The notes: generated by a model not told the origin, from the letters alone. Positions 40,665-56,412 are shown, numbered from the stretch's first letter. The stretch is DNA of 64,000 nt from Staphylococcus simiae (GCF_017357005.1 NZ_CP071589.1:1922001-1986000), one strand, 5' to 3'. Numbers and translations: made by a program.

Positions 40665-41707
40665 TGACATTTCGTATTGTAAGTCTACCTGGTGATGGAA
40701 TTGGTCCAGAAATTCTGTCAGGCACACTATCGTTACTAGAAAAAATAAGTGAACAATATCATGTTGATTATACAATTGAGCATCACGATTTTGGTGGTGC
40801 TTCTATTGATAATCATGGTATTCCATTAACAGATGATACTTTAAATGCATGTAAACAAGCTGATGCGATTCTTTTAGGTGCAATCGGAGGTCCTAAATGG
40901 ACTAATCCTAATAATCGCCCTGAACAAGGTTTATTAAAATTACGTAAATCTTTAAATTTATTCGCAAATATACGCCCTACTATTGTAACTGAAGGTACTA
41001 GTCAATTTTCACCATTAAAAGCTGAACGAGTTGAAGGTACAGATTTAGTTATAGTAAGAGAATTAACTAGTGGGATTTATTTCGGAGAACCTAGACATTT
41101 AACACAAGACCATGCTTTAGATTCATTAACTTATACACGTGCTGAAATCGAGCGTATTGTTCGAGTTGCTTTTGAATTAGCACAAACACGTCGTCATAAA
41201 TTAACATCCGTAGATAAAGAAAATGTCTTAGCTTCGAGTAAATTATGGCGAGATATTGTTAACAAAATCAGTGAAGATTATCCAGATGTTGAAGTAAATC
41301 ATTTATTAGTAGATGCCTGTAGTATGCATTTAATTACAAACCCAACTCAATTTGATGTCATTGTCTGTGAAAACTTATTTGGCGACATTTTAAGTGATGA
41401 AGCTTCAGTTATTCCTGGATCGTTAGGTTTATCACCTTCTGCAAGTTTTAGTGATAAAGGTCCAAGATTATATGAACCTATTCATGGCTCAGCACCAGAT
41501 ATTGCTGGACAAGATATTGCTAATCCATTCGGTATGATTCTTTCATTAGCTATGTGTCTACGTGAAAGTTTAAACCAAGCACAAGCCGCTGATGAGCTAG
41601 AAAAACATGTTTATAATATGATAAAAAATCAGCAAACTACTAAAGATTTAGGCGGTCAATTATCAACATCACAAGTATTTGCTCATTTGCTACAACAATA
41701 TGATTAA
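40664..41707 (+). CDS. leuB: 3-isopropylmalate dehydrogenase
   Basis: A 347-residue decarboxylating dehydrogenase: GDGIGPEI at the N-terminus, [13 protein letters not shown] for substrate contact, and [17 protein letters not shown] for NAD. TAATG junction with leuA. Upstream AAAGGTAGG serves as ribosome site. Confidence 0.95.
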   Translation: MTFRIVSLPGDGIGPEILSGTLSLLEKISEQYHVDYTIEHHDFGGASIDNHGIPLTDDTLNACKQADAILLGAIGGPKWTNPNNRPEQGLLKLRKSLNLFANIRPTIVTEGTSQFSPLKAERVEGTDLVIVRELTSGIYFGEPRHLTQDHALDSLTYTRAEIERIVRVAFELAQTRRHKLTSVDKENVLASSKLWRDIVNKISEDYPDVEVNHLLVDACSMHLITNPTQFDVIVCENLFGDILSDEASVIPGSLGLSPSASFSDKGPRLYEPIHGSAPDIAGQDIANPFGMILSLAMCLRESLNQAQAADELEKHVYNMIKNQQTTKDLGGQLSTSQVFAHLLQQYD

Positions 41708-41724
41708 AAAAGGGGGAGATGTCA

Positions 41725-43095
41725 ATGGGACAAACATTATTTGATAAAGTGTGGAACCAACATGTATTATATGGAAAATTGGGTGAACCTCAATTATTAT
41801 ATATCGATCTACATCTTATCCATGAAGTTACTTCTCCTCAAGCTTTTGAAGGACTTAGACTTCAACACCGTCAATTAAGACGTCCAGATTTGACCTTTGC
41901 AACATTAGATCACAATGTTCCAACCATTGATATCTTTAATATTAAGGATGAAATTGCCAATAAACAAATCACTACATTGCAACAAAATGCGCGTGATTTT
42001 GGTGTTCACATTTTCGATATGGGGTCAGATGAACAAGGTATTGTTCACATGGTTGGTCCGGAAACTGGGTTAACTCAACCGGGTAAGACCATTGTTTGTG
42101 GTGATTCACATACAGCAACTCATGGTGCTTTTGGCGCTATTGCGTTTGGAATCGGAACAAGTGAAGTAGAACATGTATTTGCTACTCAAACTTTGTGGCA
42201 AACTAAACCTAAAAATTTAAAAATTGATATCAATGGTACATTACCAACAGGTGTATATGCCAAAGACATCATTTTACATCTTATTAATCAATATGGTGTC
42301 GATTTTGGTACAGGATATGCCCTAGAATTTACTGGTGATACAATTAAAAGCTTATCTATGGAAGGTCGTATGACTATTTGTAATATGGCAATTGAAGGTG
42401 GCGCAAAATACGGTATTATCCAGCCAGACGACATCACTTTTGAGTATGTCAAAGGTCGTCCATATGCTACTAATTATGAACAATCTATAGATAAATGGCG
42501 CGAACTTTATTCTGACGATGACGCTTACTTTGATAGAGTTATTGAATTAGATGTCAGTCAGCTTGAGCCTCAAGTGACTTGGGGAACTAATCCCGAAATG
42601 GGTGTAAGCTTCAGTGAACCATTCCCTGAGATTAAAGATGTCAATGATCAAAGAGCATATGATTATATGGATTTACGCCCAGGTCAAAAAGCTGAAGATA
42701 TTGAATTAGGTTATGTCTTTTTGGGCTCTTGTACAAATGCTAGATTGTCCGATTTAATCGAAGCTAGTCATATAGTTAAAGGTAATCAAGTACATCCAAA
42801 TATTACAGCTATCGTCGTCCCCGGTTCTCGTACAGTCAAAAAAGAAGCTGAAAAACTGGGCATAGATAAAATATTTAAAGATGCAGGATTTGAATGGCGT
42901 GAACCTGGATGTTCTATGTGTCTAGGTATGAATCCAGACCAAGTACCTGATGGTGTTCACTGTGCCTCAACAAGTAATCGTAATTTTGAAGGTCGACAAG
43001 GTAAAGGTGCTAGAACTCATTTAGTATCCCCTGCTATGGCAGCAGCAGCAGCTATTAACGGTAAATTTGTCGACGTTAGAAAGGTGGTTGTTTAA
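41725..43095 (+). CDS. leuC: Isopropylmalate isomerase large subunit
   Basis: The ATG at 41725, after GGGGGAGATG, gives 456 residues. Aconitase family: [13 protein letters not shown], and the 4Fe-4S cysteines in [12 protein letters not shown] and [11 protein letters not shown]. An ATG two codons upstream overlaps the ribosome site and is less likely. Works with LeuD. Confidence 0.95.
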   Translation: MGQTLFDKVWNQHVLYGKLGEPQLLYIDLHLIHEVTSPQAFEGLRLQHRQLRRPDLTFATLDHNVPTIDIFNIKDEIANKQITTLQQNARDFGVHIFDMGSDEQGIVHMVGPETGLTQPGKTIVCGDSHTATHGAFGAIAFGIGTSEVEHVFATQTLWQTKPKNLKIDINGTLPTGVYAKDIILHLINQYGVDFGTGYALEFTGDTIKSLSMEGRMTICNMAIEGGAKYGIIQPDDITFEYVKGRPYATNYEQSIDKWRELYSDDDAYFDRVIELDVSQLEPQVTWGTNPEMGVSFSEPFPEIKDVNDQRAYDYMDLRPGQKAEDIELGYVFLGSCTNARLSDLIEASHIVKGNQVHPNITAIVVPGSRTVKKEAEKLGIDKIFKDAGFEWREPGCSMCLGMNPDQVPDGVHCASTSNRNFEGRQGKGARTHLVSPAMAAAAAINGKFVDVRKVVV

Positions 43096-43096
43096 T

Positions 43097-43666
43097 ATGG
43101 CAATTGATCCTATTACTACATATAGAGGTAAAGTCGTACCACTTTTCAATGACAATATTGATACCGATCAAATAATACCTAAAGTACATTTAAAGCGAAT
43201 TTCTAAAACAGGTTTCGGCCCTTTTGCTTTTGATGAATGGCGTTATTTACCAGATGGTAGTGATAATCCAGAATTTAATCCTAATAAACCTCAATATAAA
43301 GGTGCATCTATTTTAATTACTGGAGATAATTTTGGTTGTGGCTCAAGTCGTGAACATGCTGCTTGGGCACTTAAGGACTACGGTTTTCATATTATTATTG
43401 CGGGAAGCTTTAGCGATATTTTCTATATGAATTGTACTAAAAATGCAATGCTACCTATTGTTTTAGACAAACCAGCACGCGAACATTTAGCACAATTTGA
43501 AGAAATTGAAATTGATTTACCAAATCAAACAGTGTCTTCTGATGAACAATCATTTCATTTTGATATAGATGAAACATGGAAGAATAAGCTAGTAAATGGA
43601 TTAGATGATATTGCAATTACCCTTCAATATGAAGATCTTATAGAAAAATATGAACAATCACTTTAA
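43097..43666 (+). CDS. leuD: Isopropylmalate isomerase small subunit
   Basis: A 189-residue swivel-domain protein; true start [16 protein letters not shown] at 43097, 1 nt after the leuC stop, with AAAGGTGG upstream. [17 protein letters not shown] is the family signature. Confidence 0.95.
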   Translation: MAIDPITTYRGKVVPLFNDNIDTDQIIPKVHLKRISKTGFGPFAFDEWRYLPDGSDNPEFNPNKPQYKGASILITGDNFGCGSSREHAAWALKDYGFHIIIAGSFSDIFYMNCTKNAMLPIVLDKPAREHLAQFEEIEIDLPNQTVSSDEQSFHFDIDETWKNKLVNGLDDIAITLQYEDLIEKYEQSL

Positions 43667-43680
43667 GGGAGATGAATAAT

Positions 43681-44949
43681 ATGACAGTCAATACTGCTGT
43701 TTCAACTAAAGATATTGATGAAGCCTTTTTAAGGTTAAAAGATATCGTTAAAGAAACACCTTTACAATTAGATCACTATTTATCACAAAAATATGATTGT
43801 AAAGTGTATTTAAAAAGAGAAGATTTACAATGGGTACGTTCATTTAAATTGCGTGGTGCGTATAATGCTATTGCTGTATTACCAGATGAAGCTAAAAATA
43901 AAGGGATCACCTGTGCCAGTGCTGGAAATCATGCACAAGGTGTTGCCTACACAGCTAAAAAATTAAATTTAAAAGCTGTTATCTTTATGCCTGTAACAAC
44001 ACCAATGCAAAAAGTAAATCAAGTTAAATTTTTTGGTAACGGCAATGTTGAAGTTGTCTTAACAGGTGATACTTTTGATCATTGCTTAGCTGAAGCCTTA
44101 GAATATACTAAAACATACGATATGAACTTTATTGATCCATTTAACAACGTTTATACTATCTCTGGACAAGGAACTTTGGCTAAAGAAATGCTTGAACAAG
44201 CAGCCAAAGATAATGTGTCATTTGATTACTTATTTGCTGCTATTGGTGGAGGTGGTTTAATTTCAGGAATTAGTACTTACTTTAAAGCTTATTCACCAAA
44301 TACTAAGATTATTGGTGTAGAGCCCGCTGGTGCAAGTAGTATGTATGAATCAGTGGTAGTAAATAAACAAGTAGTCACTCTGAATAATATTGACAAATTT
44401 GTAGATGGTGCATCTGTAGCAAGAGTTGGCGATATTACATTCGACATCGCCAAAAATAATGTTGATGACTACATTCAAGTTGATGAAGGTGCCGTATGCT
44501 CAACTATTTTAGATATGTATTCAAAGCAAGCCATTGTCGCAGAACCAGCAGGTGCATTAAGCGTTAGTGCCCTTGAAAATTATAGAAGTCAAATTAAAGG
44601 TAAAACAGTAGTATGTGTTATCAGTGGTGGTAATAACGATATTAACCGTATGAAAGAAATTGAAGAGCGTTCATTACTTTATGAAGAAATGAAACATTAC
44701 TTTATCTTGAATTTCCCACAACGACCTGGTGCTTTACGTGAGTTTGTTAATGAAGTATTAGGACCACAAGATGATATTACAAAATTTGAATACTTAAAAA
44801 AATCTTCTCAAAATACAGGAACTGTCATTATTGGCATACAACTTAAAGATCATAATGATTTATTACAATTGAAAGACAGAGTTCACGACTTTGACCCTTC
44901 TAATATATATATTAATGAGAATAAAATGCTTTATTCTTTATTAATTTAA
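43681..44949 (+). CDS. ilvA: Threonine deaminase
   Basis: The ATG at 43681 (AAGGGAGATG upstream) gives 422 residues. PLP Lys in [12 protein letters not shown], the phosphate loop GGGGLISG. A single C-terminal ACT-like regulatory domain ([16 protein letters not shown]) distinguishes it from the 514-residue E. coli enzyme. It makes 2-ketobutyrate for isoleucine. Last gene of the operon. Confidence 0.95.
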   Translation: MTVNTAVSTKDIDEAFLRLKDIVKETPLQLDHYLSQKYDCKVYLKREDLQWVRSFKLRGAYNAIAVLPDEAKNKGITCASAGNHAQGVAYTAKKLNLKAVIFMPVTTPMQKVNQVKFFGNGNVEVVLTGDTFDHCLAEALEYTKTYDMNFIDPFNNVYTISGQGTLAKEMLEQAAKDNVSFDYLFAAIGGGGLISGISTYFKAYSPNTKIIGVEPAGASSMYESVVVNKQVVTLNNIDKFVDGASVARVGDITFDIAKNNVDDYIQVDEGAVCSTILDMYSKQAIVAEPAGALSVSALENYRSQIKGKTVVCVISGGNNDINRMKEIEERSLLYEEMKHYFILNFPQRPGALREFVNEVLGPQDDITKFEYLKKSSQNTGTVIIGIQLKDHNDLLQLKDRVHDFDPSNIYINENKMLYSLLI

Positions 44950-44982
44950 GTTCATTAAAAATATAATATGAAGCTTTAATGA

Positions 44983-45024
44983 AACGACTAAATGAATTTG
45001 TTAAAACTCATTTAGTCGTTTTTT
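44983..45024 (+). terminator. Terminator of the ilv-leu operon
   Basis: Arms AACGACTAAATGA (44983-44995) and TCATTTAGTCGTT (45008-45020) with a T-run. Confidence 0.92.
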
Positions 45025-45026
45025 AA

Positions 45027-45088
45027 GTTCTCTTCAAAATTGGACTGATACATAATTATTTTTTATTTATCAGTCCTGAAAAATAGAA
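45027..45088. repeat. Dispersed repeat, minimal copy C
   Basis: A short version of the element seen beside agr: GTTCTCTTCAAAATTGGACT at one end, and ATCAGTCC then AAAATAGAA at the other, with the inner arms ATTGGACTGAT/ATCAGTCC preserved. It lies between the ilvA terminator and the rRNA operon tail. Confidence 0.7.
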
Positions 45089-45090
45089 AC

Positions 45091-45268
45091 CTTATTTCGT
45101 CAGCTTCAAACGCTTGCTCTGCGTCAAGTCCTGATATACCTTCATGACTTTTAGACATAAAAAAAAGAGACCTTACGGTCTCAATGCGGCTCATCGCATC
45201 CATTTTTATTGCCTGGCAACGTCCTACTCTAGCGGAACGTAGTCTGCTACCATCGGCGCTAAGAAGCT
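45091..45268 (-). repeat. Duplicated rRNA operon tail, distal copy
   Basis: This 178-bp stretch repeats 45357-45534 at a period of 266 bp with a few changes. It holds the rRNA terminator hairpin GAGACCttacGGTCTC (45167-45182, T-run on the minus strand) and the 3' part of a 5S gene. Confidence 0.9.
45211..45268 (-). pseudogene. Truncated 5S rRNA (3' half only)
   Basis: About 58 nt identical or nearly so to the 3' half of the intact 5S gene, from GCCTGGCAACG to GGCGCTAAG. Then the sequence departs (CTTGACTTGAGAC...) and the 5' half is absent, so it cannot form a 5S rRNA. A small deletion at AACGTAGTC also separates it from the intact copy. Confidence 0.88.
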
Positions 45269-45424
45269 TTCTTGACTTGAGACAACCGCTCGCATCTTTC
45301 CTCATTGACGTCTCTCTCTGACTCCTTTAGCTCGTCTAAAGTCGTGACGTTCGTTCCTTATTTCGTCAGCTTCAAACGCTTGCTCTGCATCAAGTCCTGA
45401 TATACCTTCATGACTTTTAGGCAT

Positions 45425-45448
45425 AAAAAAAAGAGACCTTACGGTCTC
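45425..45448 (-). terminator. rRNA operon terminator, proximal copy
   Basis: Hairpin GAGACCttacGGTCTC at 45433-45448 with eight T after it on the minus strand, about 30 nt beyond 5S. Confidence 0.92.
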
Positions 45449-45476
45449 AATGCGGCTCATCGCATCCATTTTTATT

Positions 45477-45591
45477 GCCTGGCAACGTCCTACTCTAGCG
45501 GAACGTAAGTCCGACTACCATCGGCGCTAAGGAGCTTAACTTCTGTGTTCGGCATGGGAACAGGTGTGACCTCCTTGCCATAGTCACCAGA
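45477..45591 (-). rRNA. rrf: 5S ribosomal RNA
   Basis: A 115-nt gene starting TCTGGTGACTATGGCAAGG and ending in the complementary TTGCCAGGC, matching staphylococcal 5S. It is the last gene of the operon. Confidence 0.97.
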
Positions 45592-45663
45592 CAAATAAGA
45601 ATGTAAGTTATACACTCAAAACTAGATAGTAAGTAAAAATGATTGTGCTTCGCAAAACATTTA

Positions 45664-50429
<4,766 letters not shown>

Positions 50430-50547
50430 ATTTATGATGTTTGATTAGCTCATAATACTAAATAATGTTTGTAACTTAATGTTACGTTTTTGGAATTAAC
50501 GTTGACATATTGTCATTCAGTTTTCAATGTTCATTTTAAATCTTCTA

Positions 50548-50621
50548 TGGAGCGGGTGATGGGAATCGAACCCACAACATCAGCTTGGAAGGCTGAGGTT
50601 TTGCCATTAAACTACACCCGC
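50548..50621 (-). tRNA. tRNA-Gly (anticodon TCC)
   Basis: A 74-nt gene with encoded CCA. Acceptor GCGGGTG/CACCCGC, anticodon loop CTTCCAA, T arm with GGTTCGATTCC. It lies between tRNA-Leu and 16S and is cotranscribed with the rRNAs. Confidence 0.95.
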
Positions 50622-50641
50622 TTATTAAATTAAGTATTTTT

Positions 50642-50727
<86 letters not shown>

Positions 50728-50772
50728 TGGCAAAACGCATTTAAAACGGCTTGTTTTTTTAGAACGATATTT

Positions 50773-50801
50773 ATTATAAAACATCTATATTTCAAAGTCA
50801 A
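50773..50801 (-). promoter_or_regulatory. rRNA operon promoter P2
   Basis: -35 TTGACT (50796-50801), 17-bp spacer, perfect -10 TATAAT (50773-50778) on the minus strand, about 45 bp before tRNA-Leu. Confidence 0.9.
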
Positions 50802-50867
50802 TAAGTTATTTTCACTTTTTTAACTTTTATTTAACAAAGGTAATAAGTTCTTAACAGAACGTTAATA

Positions 50868-50896
50868 ATATTAAAGTAATAAGCTAGAAAAGTCAA
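50868..50896 (-). promoter_or_regulatory. rRNA operon promoter P1
   Basis: -35 TTGACT (50891-50896), 17-bp spacer, -10 TAATAT (50868-50873). Tandem with P2, 95 bp apart, as usual for rRNA operons. Confidence 0.82.
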
Positions 50897-51504
50897 TGAT
50901 TTTTTAAAATCTTTTATTTTTTGATTTTACCTTTTATTACATAAAATTGTATGTGTTTTGTAAAAAAGGAACGTGTTTAATCATACGAAATATTATTTTA
51001 ATAGTCAATACAAAAATACATTATTTCCAAATCAATAAAAGTAATATTAGTCATATTAACGCTTTATCACTTATTAGTAGTAAAAATGATAACAGTCATT
51101 TTTCTAATTTAACTTTTCTTTTTATCTTAATAGATTGATTAACCATACAATTATCATCAAAATGGAACCATTTGGGTATTTATTTCAATTTAAACTATAC
51201 TTTTTCTAAGTCAAATCTGAAACAACAAATATTATTTTTTTAATTTCAACATTCAGTCGTAGCATCATGTAACTAACTAAAAAGCATAATACTATATTTA
51301 ATATTAGGTCACTGGAAGTAACAGTGTTGATGATCAACTATTCATAAATCAACTTTTATATTCTTAGTCAATTTTAACAGAGTAGTTTGGACTCATTATT
51401 AAAAAGCTACATGCAGCATTTACATAAATGATGACGACTTACATCATCAACTAGATATATTTGTTGAAAGTTTATTTCTATAGCGCCACCACTAAAAAAG
51501 TAAA
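50897..51504. other. Gene-free AT-rich region upstream of the rRNA operon
   Basis: About 600 bp. Likely holds the UP-element-like A/T tracts of the rRNA promoters near 50900-50950. A 63-codon frame at 50947-51138 lacks a ribosome site and any recognisable domain. Nothing else seen. Confidence 0.5.
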
Positions 51505-51554
51505 AACTAGGCATAAGTAATAAAGTTGTTATCCCCTAATACTTACCCCTAGTT
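51494..51554 (-). terminator. Terminator of the tex-sprT operon
   Basis: Hairpin with outer arms AACTAGG (51505-51511)/CCTAGTT (51548-51554) and inner ATAAGTA/TACTTA, then TTTTTACTTTTTTAG on the minus strand, about 90 nt past the sprT stop. Confidence 0.75.
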
Positions 51555-51643
51555 ATATTTACATGCTTGATATCAAATTACCTTCTTAACATTTCCATAT
51601 TCTGCAAATTAACATTAAACTCAAATCTGGAAGACTTCTCTTC

Positions 51644-52102
51644 TTATTTATGGAAAAGTTTAGTCATTTTCAATTTACCATTACATTTACCACATCTCAT
51701 TCGTTTAGTATCCACTTTTCTAATACGTAAATATTGAGTATGGCATTTTGTGCATTGATATTCATAATTAGCGCGCTGTTCATAACTTTGTATTCTATTA
51801 CAAAATCTTGGTGCGCCTACTTGTTGACTTAATATTTTAAAGTCTCTGTCTTTATGTTGATATCCTCTACCTGCAATATGCAAGTGATAATGACACAACT
51901 CATGTAAAATAATCTTTTTAACATCTTCTTCCCCAAAATGCTGATATTGCTTTGGATTTATCTCTATATTATGAGATGTTAATAAATAACGTCCACCAGT
52001 AGTTCTTAAACGCTTATTAAAATACACTTTATGATTAAAAGCGAGACCAAAGTTATCTATTGATAATCTTTCAGTTAATAACTGCAGATCATCATTATTC
52101 AT
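51644..52102 (-). CDS. SprT-like zinc metalloprotease-fold protein
   Basis: A 152-residue protein with start ATG at 52102 inside the end of tex. The zinc site HELCH is at 67-71, followed by HIAGRGYQHKD; a C-terminal zinc ribbon has CTKCHTQYL and CGKCNGKL. This is the bacterial SprT-like family; the substrate is unknown. The 8-nt overlap with tex indicates coexpression. Confidence 0.88.
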   Translation of the reverse strand: MNNDDLQLLTERLSIDNFGLAFNHKVYFNKRLRTTGGRYLLTSHNIEINPKQYQHFGEEDVKKIILHELCHYHLHIAGRGYQHKDRDFKILSQQVGAPRFCNRIQSYEQRANYEYQCTKCHTQYLRIRKVDTKRMRCGKCNGKLKMTKLFHK

Positions 52103-54245
52103 GTGGATCAATCATTGTTAGTGCGACTTTATCTTTATCTCTATCTATAGAAAGTATCCAAACATCCACAATATCTCCAACACTAACTATATCCATAGGA
52201 TTTTTGACAAATTTCTTGGATAATTTTGAAACATGTACTAAACCATCTTGTTTAACACCAATATCCACAAAAGCACCAAAGTCTACAACGTTGCGAACTG
52301 TCCCACTTAATTTCATACCTTCTTTTAAATCTTCAATTGATAACACATCTGATTTAAGGATTGGTGTTTCGTATTCATCCCTAGGGTCTCTATTTGGTGC
52401 TTTTAAAGATTTAATAATGTCTTCCAATGTCGGTATGCCTATATCCAACTCTTGAACTAAATCATCAATGTTTAATTTATTTAATTTATCTTTTAACGCA
52501 TCTGTTCCAATATCAGTACCATTAAATCCTAGTTTATCTAATAACTGATACGTCGTTTTATAACTTTCTGGATGAATGGATGTATTATCTAATGGTTCTG
52601 TACCTTCTACTATTCTTAAAAAGCCAATACTTTGTTCAAACGTCTTGGCACCTAATCGTTTAATTTTGCTAATTTCTTTGTTATGTTTTATTGCACCGTT
52701 TTCTTCTCTATAAGTAATAATATTTTTAGCAATTTGAGGACTTAGTCCTGATACATATTGTAATAATGATTGTGAAGCTGTATTCACATCAACACCAACT
52801 TGGTTAACCGCAGTTTCTACGACAAATATTAAAGCATTTTCTAATTCTTTTTGATTAACATCATGTTGATATTGACCAACACCTATTGATTTCGGATCAA
52901 TTTTAACTAGTTCACTAAGTGGGTCTTGTACGCGTCGCCCGATGGATACTGCACTACGCTCTTCAACTTGAAAATCAGGAAATTCATCTCTTGCAACTTC
53001 AGAAGCTGAATAAACTGATGCTCCTGCTTCATTGACAATAATAAATTGTACTGGTAATTCATGTTTCTTAATAATGTCTGCCACAAATTGTTCAGTTTCA
53101 CGACTTGCTGTTCCATTTCCTATTGCAATTAATTGTACATCATAATCTCGAACCATATTGACAAATGTTTTTTCTGCGGCCTCAATTTTTGATACTGGTG
53201 GGTGCGGATAGATCACACCTTTAGCAACAAAAGTTCCGAACGGATTGATAACAGCTAATTTACAACCTGTTCTAAATGCAGGATCGACCCCTAATATTTG
53301 TTTTCCCTTCATTGGTGGTTGTAAAAGTAAATTTCTTAAATTTTCACTAAACACCAAAATGGCATGATGCTCAGCTTTTTCCGTCAAATCACTCTGAATT
53401 TCTCTTTCAATCGAAGGTATAATTAAACGTTTTAAACTATCTCTTATAGCTTCAATAATATAATCTTGGTAAGGATTATCTTGAATTATTTCTTGTTTGG
53501 TAATTAATGCTTCTATCTGTGTTGTATCAAAATCAAACTTAACCGTTAATATTTTCTCTTTTTCACCGCGATTGACTGCTAATACACGATGATTCGCAAT
53601 TTTTTTAATAGGTTCACTATAATTGTAATACATTTCAAAAATGCCTTTTTCATCTTCAGCGTTTTTCTTTTTAGTTGTGACAATAGATCCTTGGTGATAC
53701 ATATCTTTTAATATTTTAGTTCTATATTTGGGATTATCTGATATTTGTTCAGCGATAATGTCTTGTGCTCCTCTTACCGCTTCATCAACAGTAGTAACTT
53801 CTTCATTAAAAAACTGTTGTGCTTTATCGTTAATATCCACTTCGTGTTTCGCTTGTCTTATCCATTTAGCAAAAGGTTCCAAACCTTTACGTTTAGCTTC
53901 AGTCGCTCTTGTCTTTTTCTTTTGCTTGAATGGTCTATATAAATCTTCAACACGTTGTAGCTTTGTTTGTTTTAAAATATCTTGTCTTAAGTCATCAGTT
54001 AATAGACCTTGTTGTTCAATATTCTTAATGACTTCTTCTTTACGTTTTTGTAGGTTAACTATGTATTGATATTCATCATCAATTTGTTTAATTTCAACTT
54101 CATCTAATCCACCTGTTTGCTCTTTTCTATAACGAGCAATAAAGGGTACAGTATTTTTTTCTTCTAATAAACTTAGCACTGCTTCTATTTGTTTCTTACT
54201 AAATTGATACTTTTCTATTATAGATTGAATCAAATTATTATCCAT
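52095..54245 (-). CDS. tex: Tex, RNA-binding transcription accessory protein
   Basis: A 716-residue Tex/Spt6-type protein: N-terminal helix-turn-helix region, YqgF-like domain (GVDPAFRTGCKLAVINPFG), helix-hairpin-helix (QYVSGLSPQIAKNIITYREENG), and C-terminal S1 RNA-binding domain (LKEGMKLSGTVRNVVDFGAFVDIGVKQDG). Followed by sprT. Confidence 0.95.
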   Translation of the reverse strand: MDNNLIQSIIEKYQFSKKQIEAVLSLLEEKNTVPFIARYRKEQTGGLDEVEIKQIDDEYQYIVNLQKRKEEVIKNIEQQGLLTDDLRQDILKQTKLQRVEDLYRPFKQKKKTRATEAKRKGLEPFAKWIRQAKHEVDINDKAQQFFNEEVTTVDEAVRGAQDIIAEQISDNPKYRTKILKDMYHQGSIVTTKKKNAEDEKGIFEMYYNYSEPIKKIANHRVLAVNRGEKEKILTVKFDFDTTQIEALITKQEIIQDNPYQDYIIEAIRDSLKRLIIPSIEREIQSDLTEKAEHHAILVFSENLRNLLLQPPMKGKQILGVDPAFRTGCKLAVINPFGTFVAKGVIYPHPPVSKIEAAEKTFVNMVRDYDVQLIAIGNGTASRETEQFVADIIKKHELPVQFIIVNEAGASVYSASEVARDEFPDFQVEERSAVSIGRRVQDPLSELVKIDPKSIGVGQYQHDVNQKELENALIFVVETAVNQVGVDVNTASQSLLQYVSGLSPQIAKNIITYREENGAIKHNKEISKIKRLGAKTFEQSIGFLRIVEGTEPLDNTSIHPESYKTTYQLLDKLGFNGTDIGTDALKDKLNKLNIDDLVQELDIGIPTLEDIIKSLKAPNRDPRDEYETPILKSDVLSIEDLKEGMKLSGTVRNVVDFGAFVDIGVKQDGLVHVSKLSKKFVKNPMDIVSVGDIVDVWILSIDRDKDKVALTMIDPHE

Positions 54246-54626
54246 TTACTAAACCACTCTTTTCTATAATTTACTTCCCCATTTTAACATATTCATTTTT
54301 TTACTGTGGTAATAATATTATTACCAGTGACTTACATAACCATCTATTTAAATATGCATTATTGTTATCCTCATCACAATGTTACTAATTACTAGAAGTG
54401 AAACATACATAAAATTTTTAGCAATGAATGTCATTATCCTACTCCACCTATACGGATGAATGTTACATGATATTAAGTTTTAACGTGTTTCAATACTAAT
54501 AGTGACCGCTAAATGTACATCATTGAATACAACATCCTATGTCTCAGCTTAATTTCAACAACTTCATTATAATAGTGGTCTAATCACTGCGCAGTTATAT
54601 TTCTTTTTATTAAAATGATTATAAAA
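54246..54626. other. Intergenic region between tex and the sigB terminator
   Basis: About 380 bp of AT-rich DNA that should contain the tex promoter. I see no gene, repeat or structured RNA. Confidence 0.5.
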
Positions 54627-54659
54627 AAGAAGCCAAAATTTTTAATCATTTGGCTTCTT
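54622..54659 (-). terminator. sigB operon terminator
   Basis: Hairpin AAGAAGCCAAA/TTTGGCTTCTT with six T on the minus strand. Confidence 0.9.
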
Positions 54660-54742
54660 AATTATTGTATTAATTGTACAAATGTACAAACATATGAGTT
54701 TTACATGCATTGTTATAAAAAATATAACGTAATAACCTCAAG

Positions 54743-55513
54743 TTATTGATTAGCTGCATTTTGTAATTTTTTGATGGCTGTCCTTTGTAATCTAGAAACA
54801 TGCATTTGGCTTAAACCGATACGTTCACCAGTTTCTTTTTGACTCAAACCTTCAATAAATGTACATTGAATAATTTCTCGTTCTCTTTCGGATAGAATAG
54901 GTAATATTCGTTCTAATATCATACGTTTTTCTGTTAAATCATAGTTATCATCTTGCTGACCCATAATATCTAACAACGTTACAGTAGAACCGTCTTTGTC
55001 TGCTTCTATGGAATGATCGACACTTAAAGCATTATAACTTTGCCCCATCTCCATAGCTTCTAGAACTTCTTCATCTGAAACTTCCAATCTAGCAGCAATT
55101 TCACTAATTGATGGAGACCTTTCTAACTCTGCTGTTAATTCATCACTAACCTTTTTAATTCTTGGCCCAATTTCTTTAATTCTTCTTGGTACATGAACAC
55201 TCCATGTTTTATCCCTTAAATATCTTTTGATTTCACCGATTACAGTTGGTACTAAAAAGGCTTCAAATTTCCGTTCAAAGGACATATCGAATCTATTGAT
55301 GGCACCTATTAAACCAACCATACCAACTTGAACTAAATCTTCATGATGTGATTGCCCTTTTGAATATTTGTATGCTAAAGATTCAATCAGTTTTTGATAA
55401 TGTCTAACTAATTTATCTTGTGCTTCACTATTCGAATTCTCTTGGTGTTCTTTAATCCATTGGTTAATTTGTTCAGGTGAAACTTCATTAGCTGATTTCG
55501 ACTCTTTCGCCAT
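54743..55513 (-). CDS. sigB: Sigma factor B
   Basis: A 256-residue general-stress sigma factor. Region 2 ([30 protein letters not shown]), region 3 ([15 protein letters not shown]) and region 4 ([35 protein letters not shown]). The start overlaps rsbW by 26 nt, so the anti-sigma and sigma factors are made together. Confidence 0.97.
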   Translation of the reverse strand: MAKESKSANEVSPEQINQWIKEHQENSNSEAQDKLVRHYQKLIESLAYKYSKGQSHHEDLVQVGMVGLIGAINRFDMSFERKFEAFLVPTVIGEIKRYLRDKTWSVHVPRRIKEIGPRIKKVSDELTAELERSPSISEIAARLEVSDEEVLEAMEMGQSYNALSVDHSIEADKDGSTVTLLDIMGQQDDNYDLTEKRMILERILPILSEREREIIQCTFIEGLSQKETGERIGLSQMHVSRLQRTAIKKLQNAANQ

Positions 55514-55967
55514 TATTTCGCACCTGCTCTTTTTTTATATACTTAGTCATACTAATCGTAACACCAGATTCTTTATAAACTGTCACTTCATCCATCAATG
55601 ATTCAATTAAAAACAAGCCTAAGCCACCTTCACGAAGAAAATCAATACTTTCATTTTCATCATAAGGTCCAATTTGTGTTTTAGTTGCTTCATAATCAAA
55701 ACTGTCACCTTGATCAGAAATAATAATTTTAATACGATCATCTAAAATATCAAAATACAAATTAATCATGCCAACTTCTTTCTTCTCTTTATATGCATGT
55801 TTAACAGCATTTGTTACAGCTTCACTTACTGCAATTTTAGCATCTTCAATATCGTCATATGATGCACCAGCTCTTGTAAATACACCAGATAAAGTTAAGC
55901 GAATCAAACTAACATATTCTGCTGAGGCCGGAAGACGCATTTCAATAAAATCTTCTTTTGATTGCAT
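55488..55967 (-). CDS. rsbW: RsbW, anti-sigma-B factor and kinase
   Basis: Starting at ATG 55967 gives 159 residues ([19 protein letters not shown]), the usual length. GHKL fold: N box [13 protein letters not shown]1 [11 protein letters not shown]2 [13 protein letters not shown]. It holds SigB inactive or phosphorylates RsbV. The longer upstream Met start would overlap rsbV and is not favoured. GAGGTTGAG is the ribosome site. Confidence 0.95.
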   Translation of the reverse strand: MQSKEDFIEMRLPASAEYVSLIRLTLSGVFTRAGASYDDIEDAKIAVSEAVTNAVKHAYKEKKEVGMINLYFDILDDRIKIIISDQGDSFDYEATKTQIGPYDENESIDFLREGGLGLFLIESLMDEVTVYKESGVTISMTKYIKKEQVRNNGERVEIS

Positions 55968-55968
55968 G

Positions 55969-56295
55969 TTACTCAACCTCCGTTCCTTCATTAACATGCA
56001 TTAAATCTTTCAATCCAGTGATATCAAACAATCTTCCGATACGATCTGATACACCTAAAATGTACAATTCTTTATCATGTTGATTTAACGCTTTTAATGT
56101 CCCTACAAAAAGTCCTAATCCTGTTGAATCCATGTAAGTAACATTTACTAGGTTAACACGAATATCACGTGAACCATCTTGTCGCATTGGTGTTAGTACC
56201 TCTTCTAATTCAGGTACTGTATAAACATCCAATTCTCCACCTACTTTGACTTCATAATAATCATCATAAGTGACAGTTTCTATATTTAAATTCAT
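55969..56295 (-). CDS. rsbV: RsbV, anti-anti-sigma factor
   Basis: A 108-residue STAS protein. The phosphorylatable Ser is in [17 protein letters not shown] (Ser about 57). Unphosphorylated RsbV captures RsbW and releases SigB. Its own SigB-type promoter lies upstream. Confidence 0.95.
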   Translation of the reverse strand: MNLNIETVTYDDYYEVKVGGELDVYTVPELEEVLTPMRQDGSRDIRVNLVNVTYMDSTGLGLFVGTLKALNQHDKELYILGVSDRIGRLFDITGLKDLMHVNEGTEVE

Positions 56296-56376
56296 TTAAA
56301 TACACTCCTACTTTAATTTACTAAATTTATAGTTACACAATGTGTTTTGTTAAAATTTTATAATTCAAATTATATT

Positions 56377-56400
56377 ATACCCAAATAAATGATTTTAAAT
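56377..56400 (-). promoter_or_regulatory. SigB-dependent promoter of rsbV-rsbW-sigB
   Basis: ATTTAA (56395-56400), 12-bp spacer, GGGTAT (56377-56382) on the minus strand; consensus GTTTAA-N12-15-GGGTAT. Gives positive autoregulation of the module. Confidence 0.85.
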
Positions 56401-56412
56401 CGTTAAAGTTAA

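Noticed and set aside
50947..51138. 63-codon plus-strand frame in the rRNA upstream region
   Set aside because: No ribosome site, composition of AT-rich non-coding DNA.
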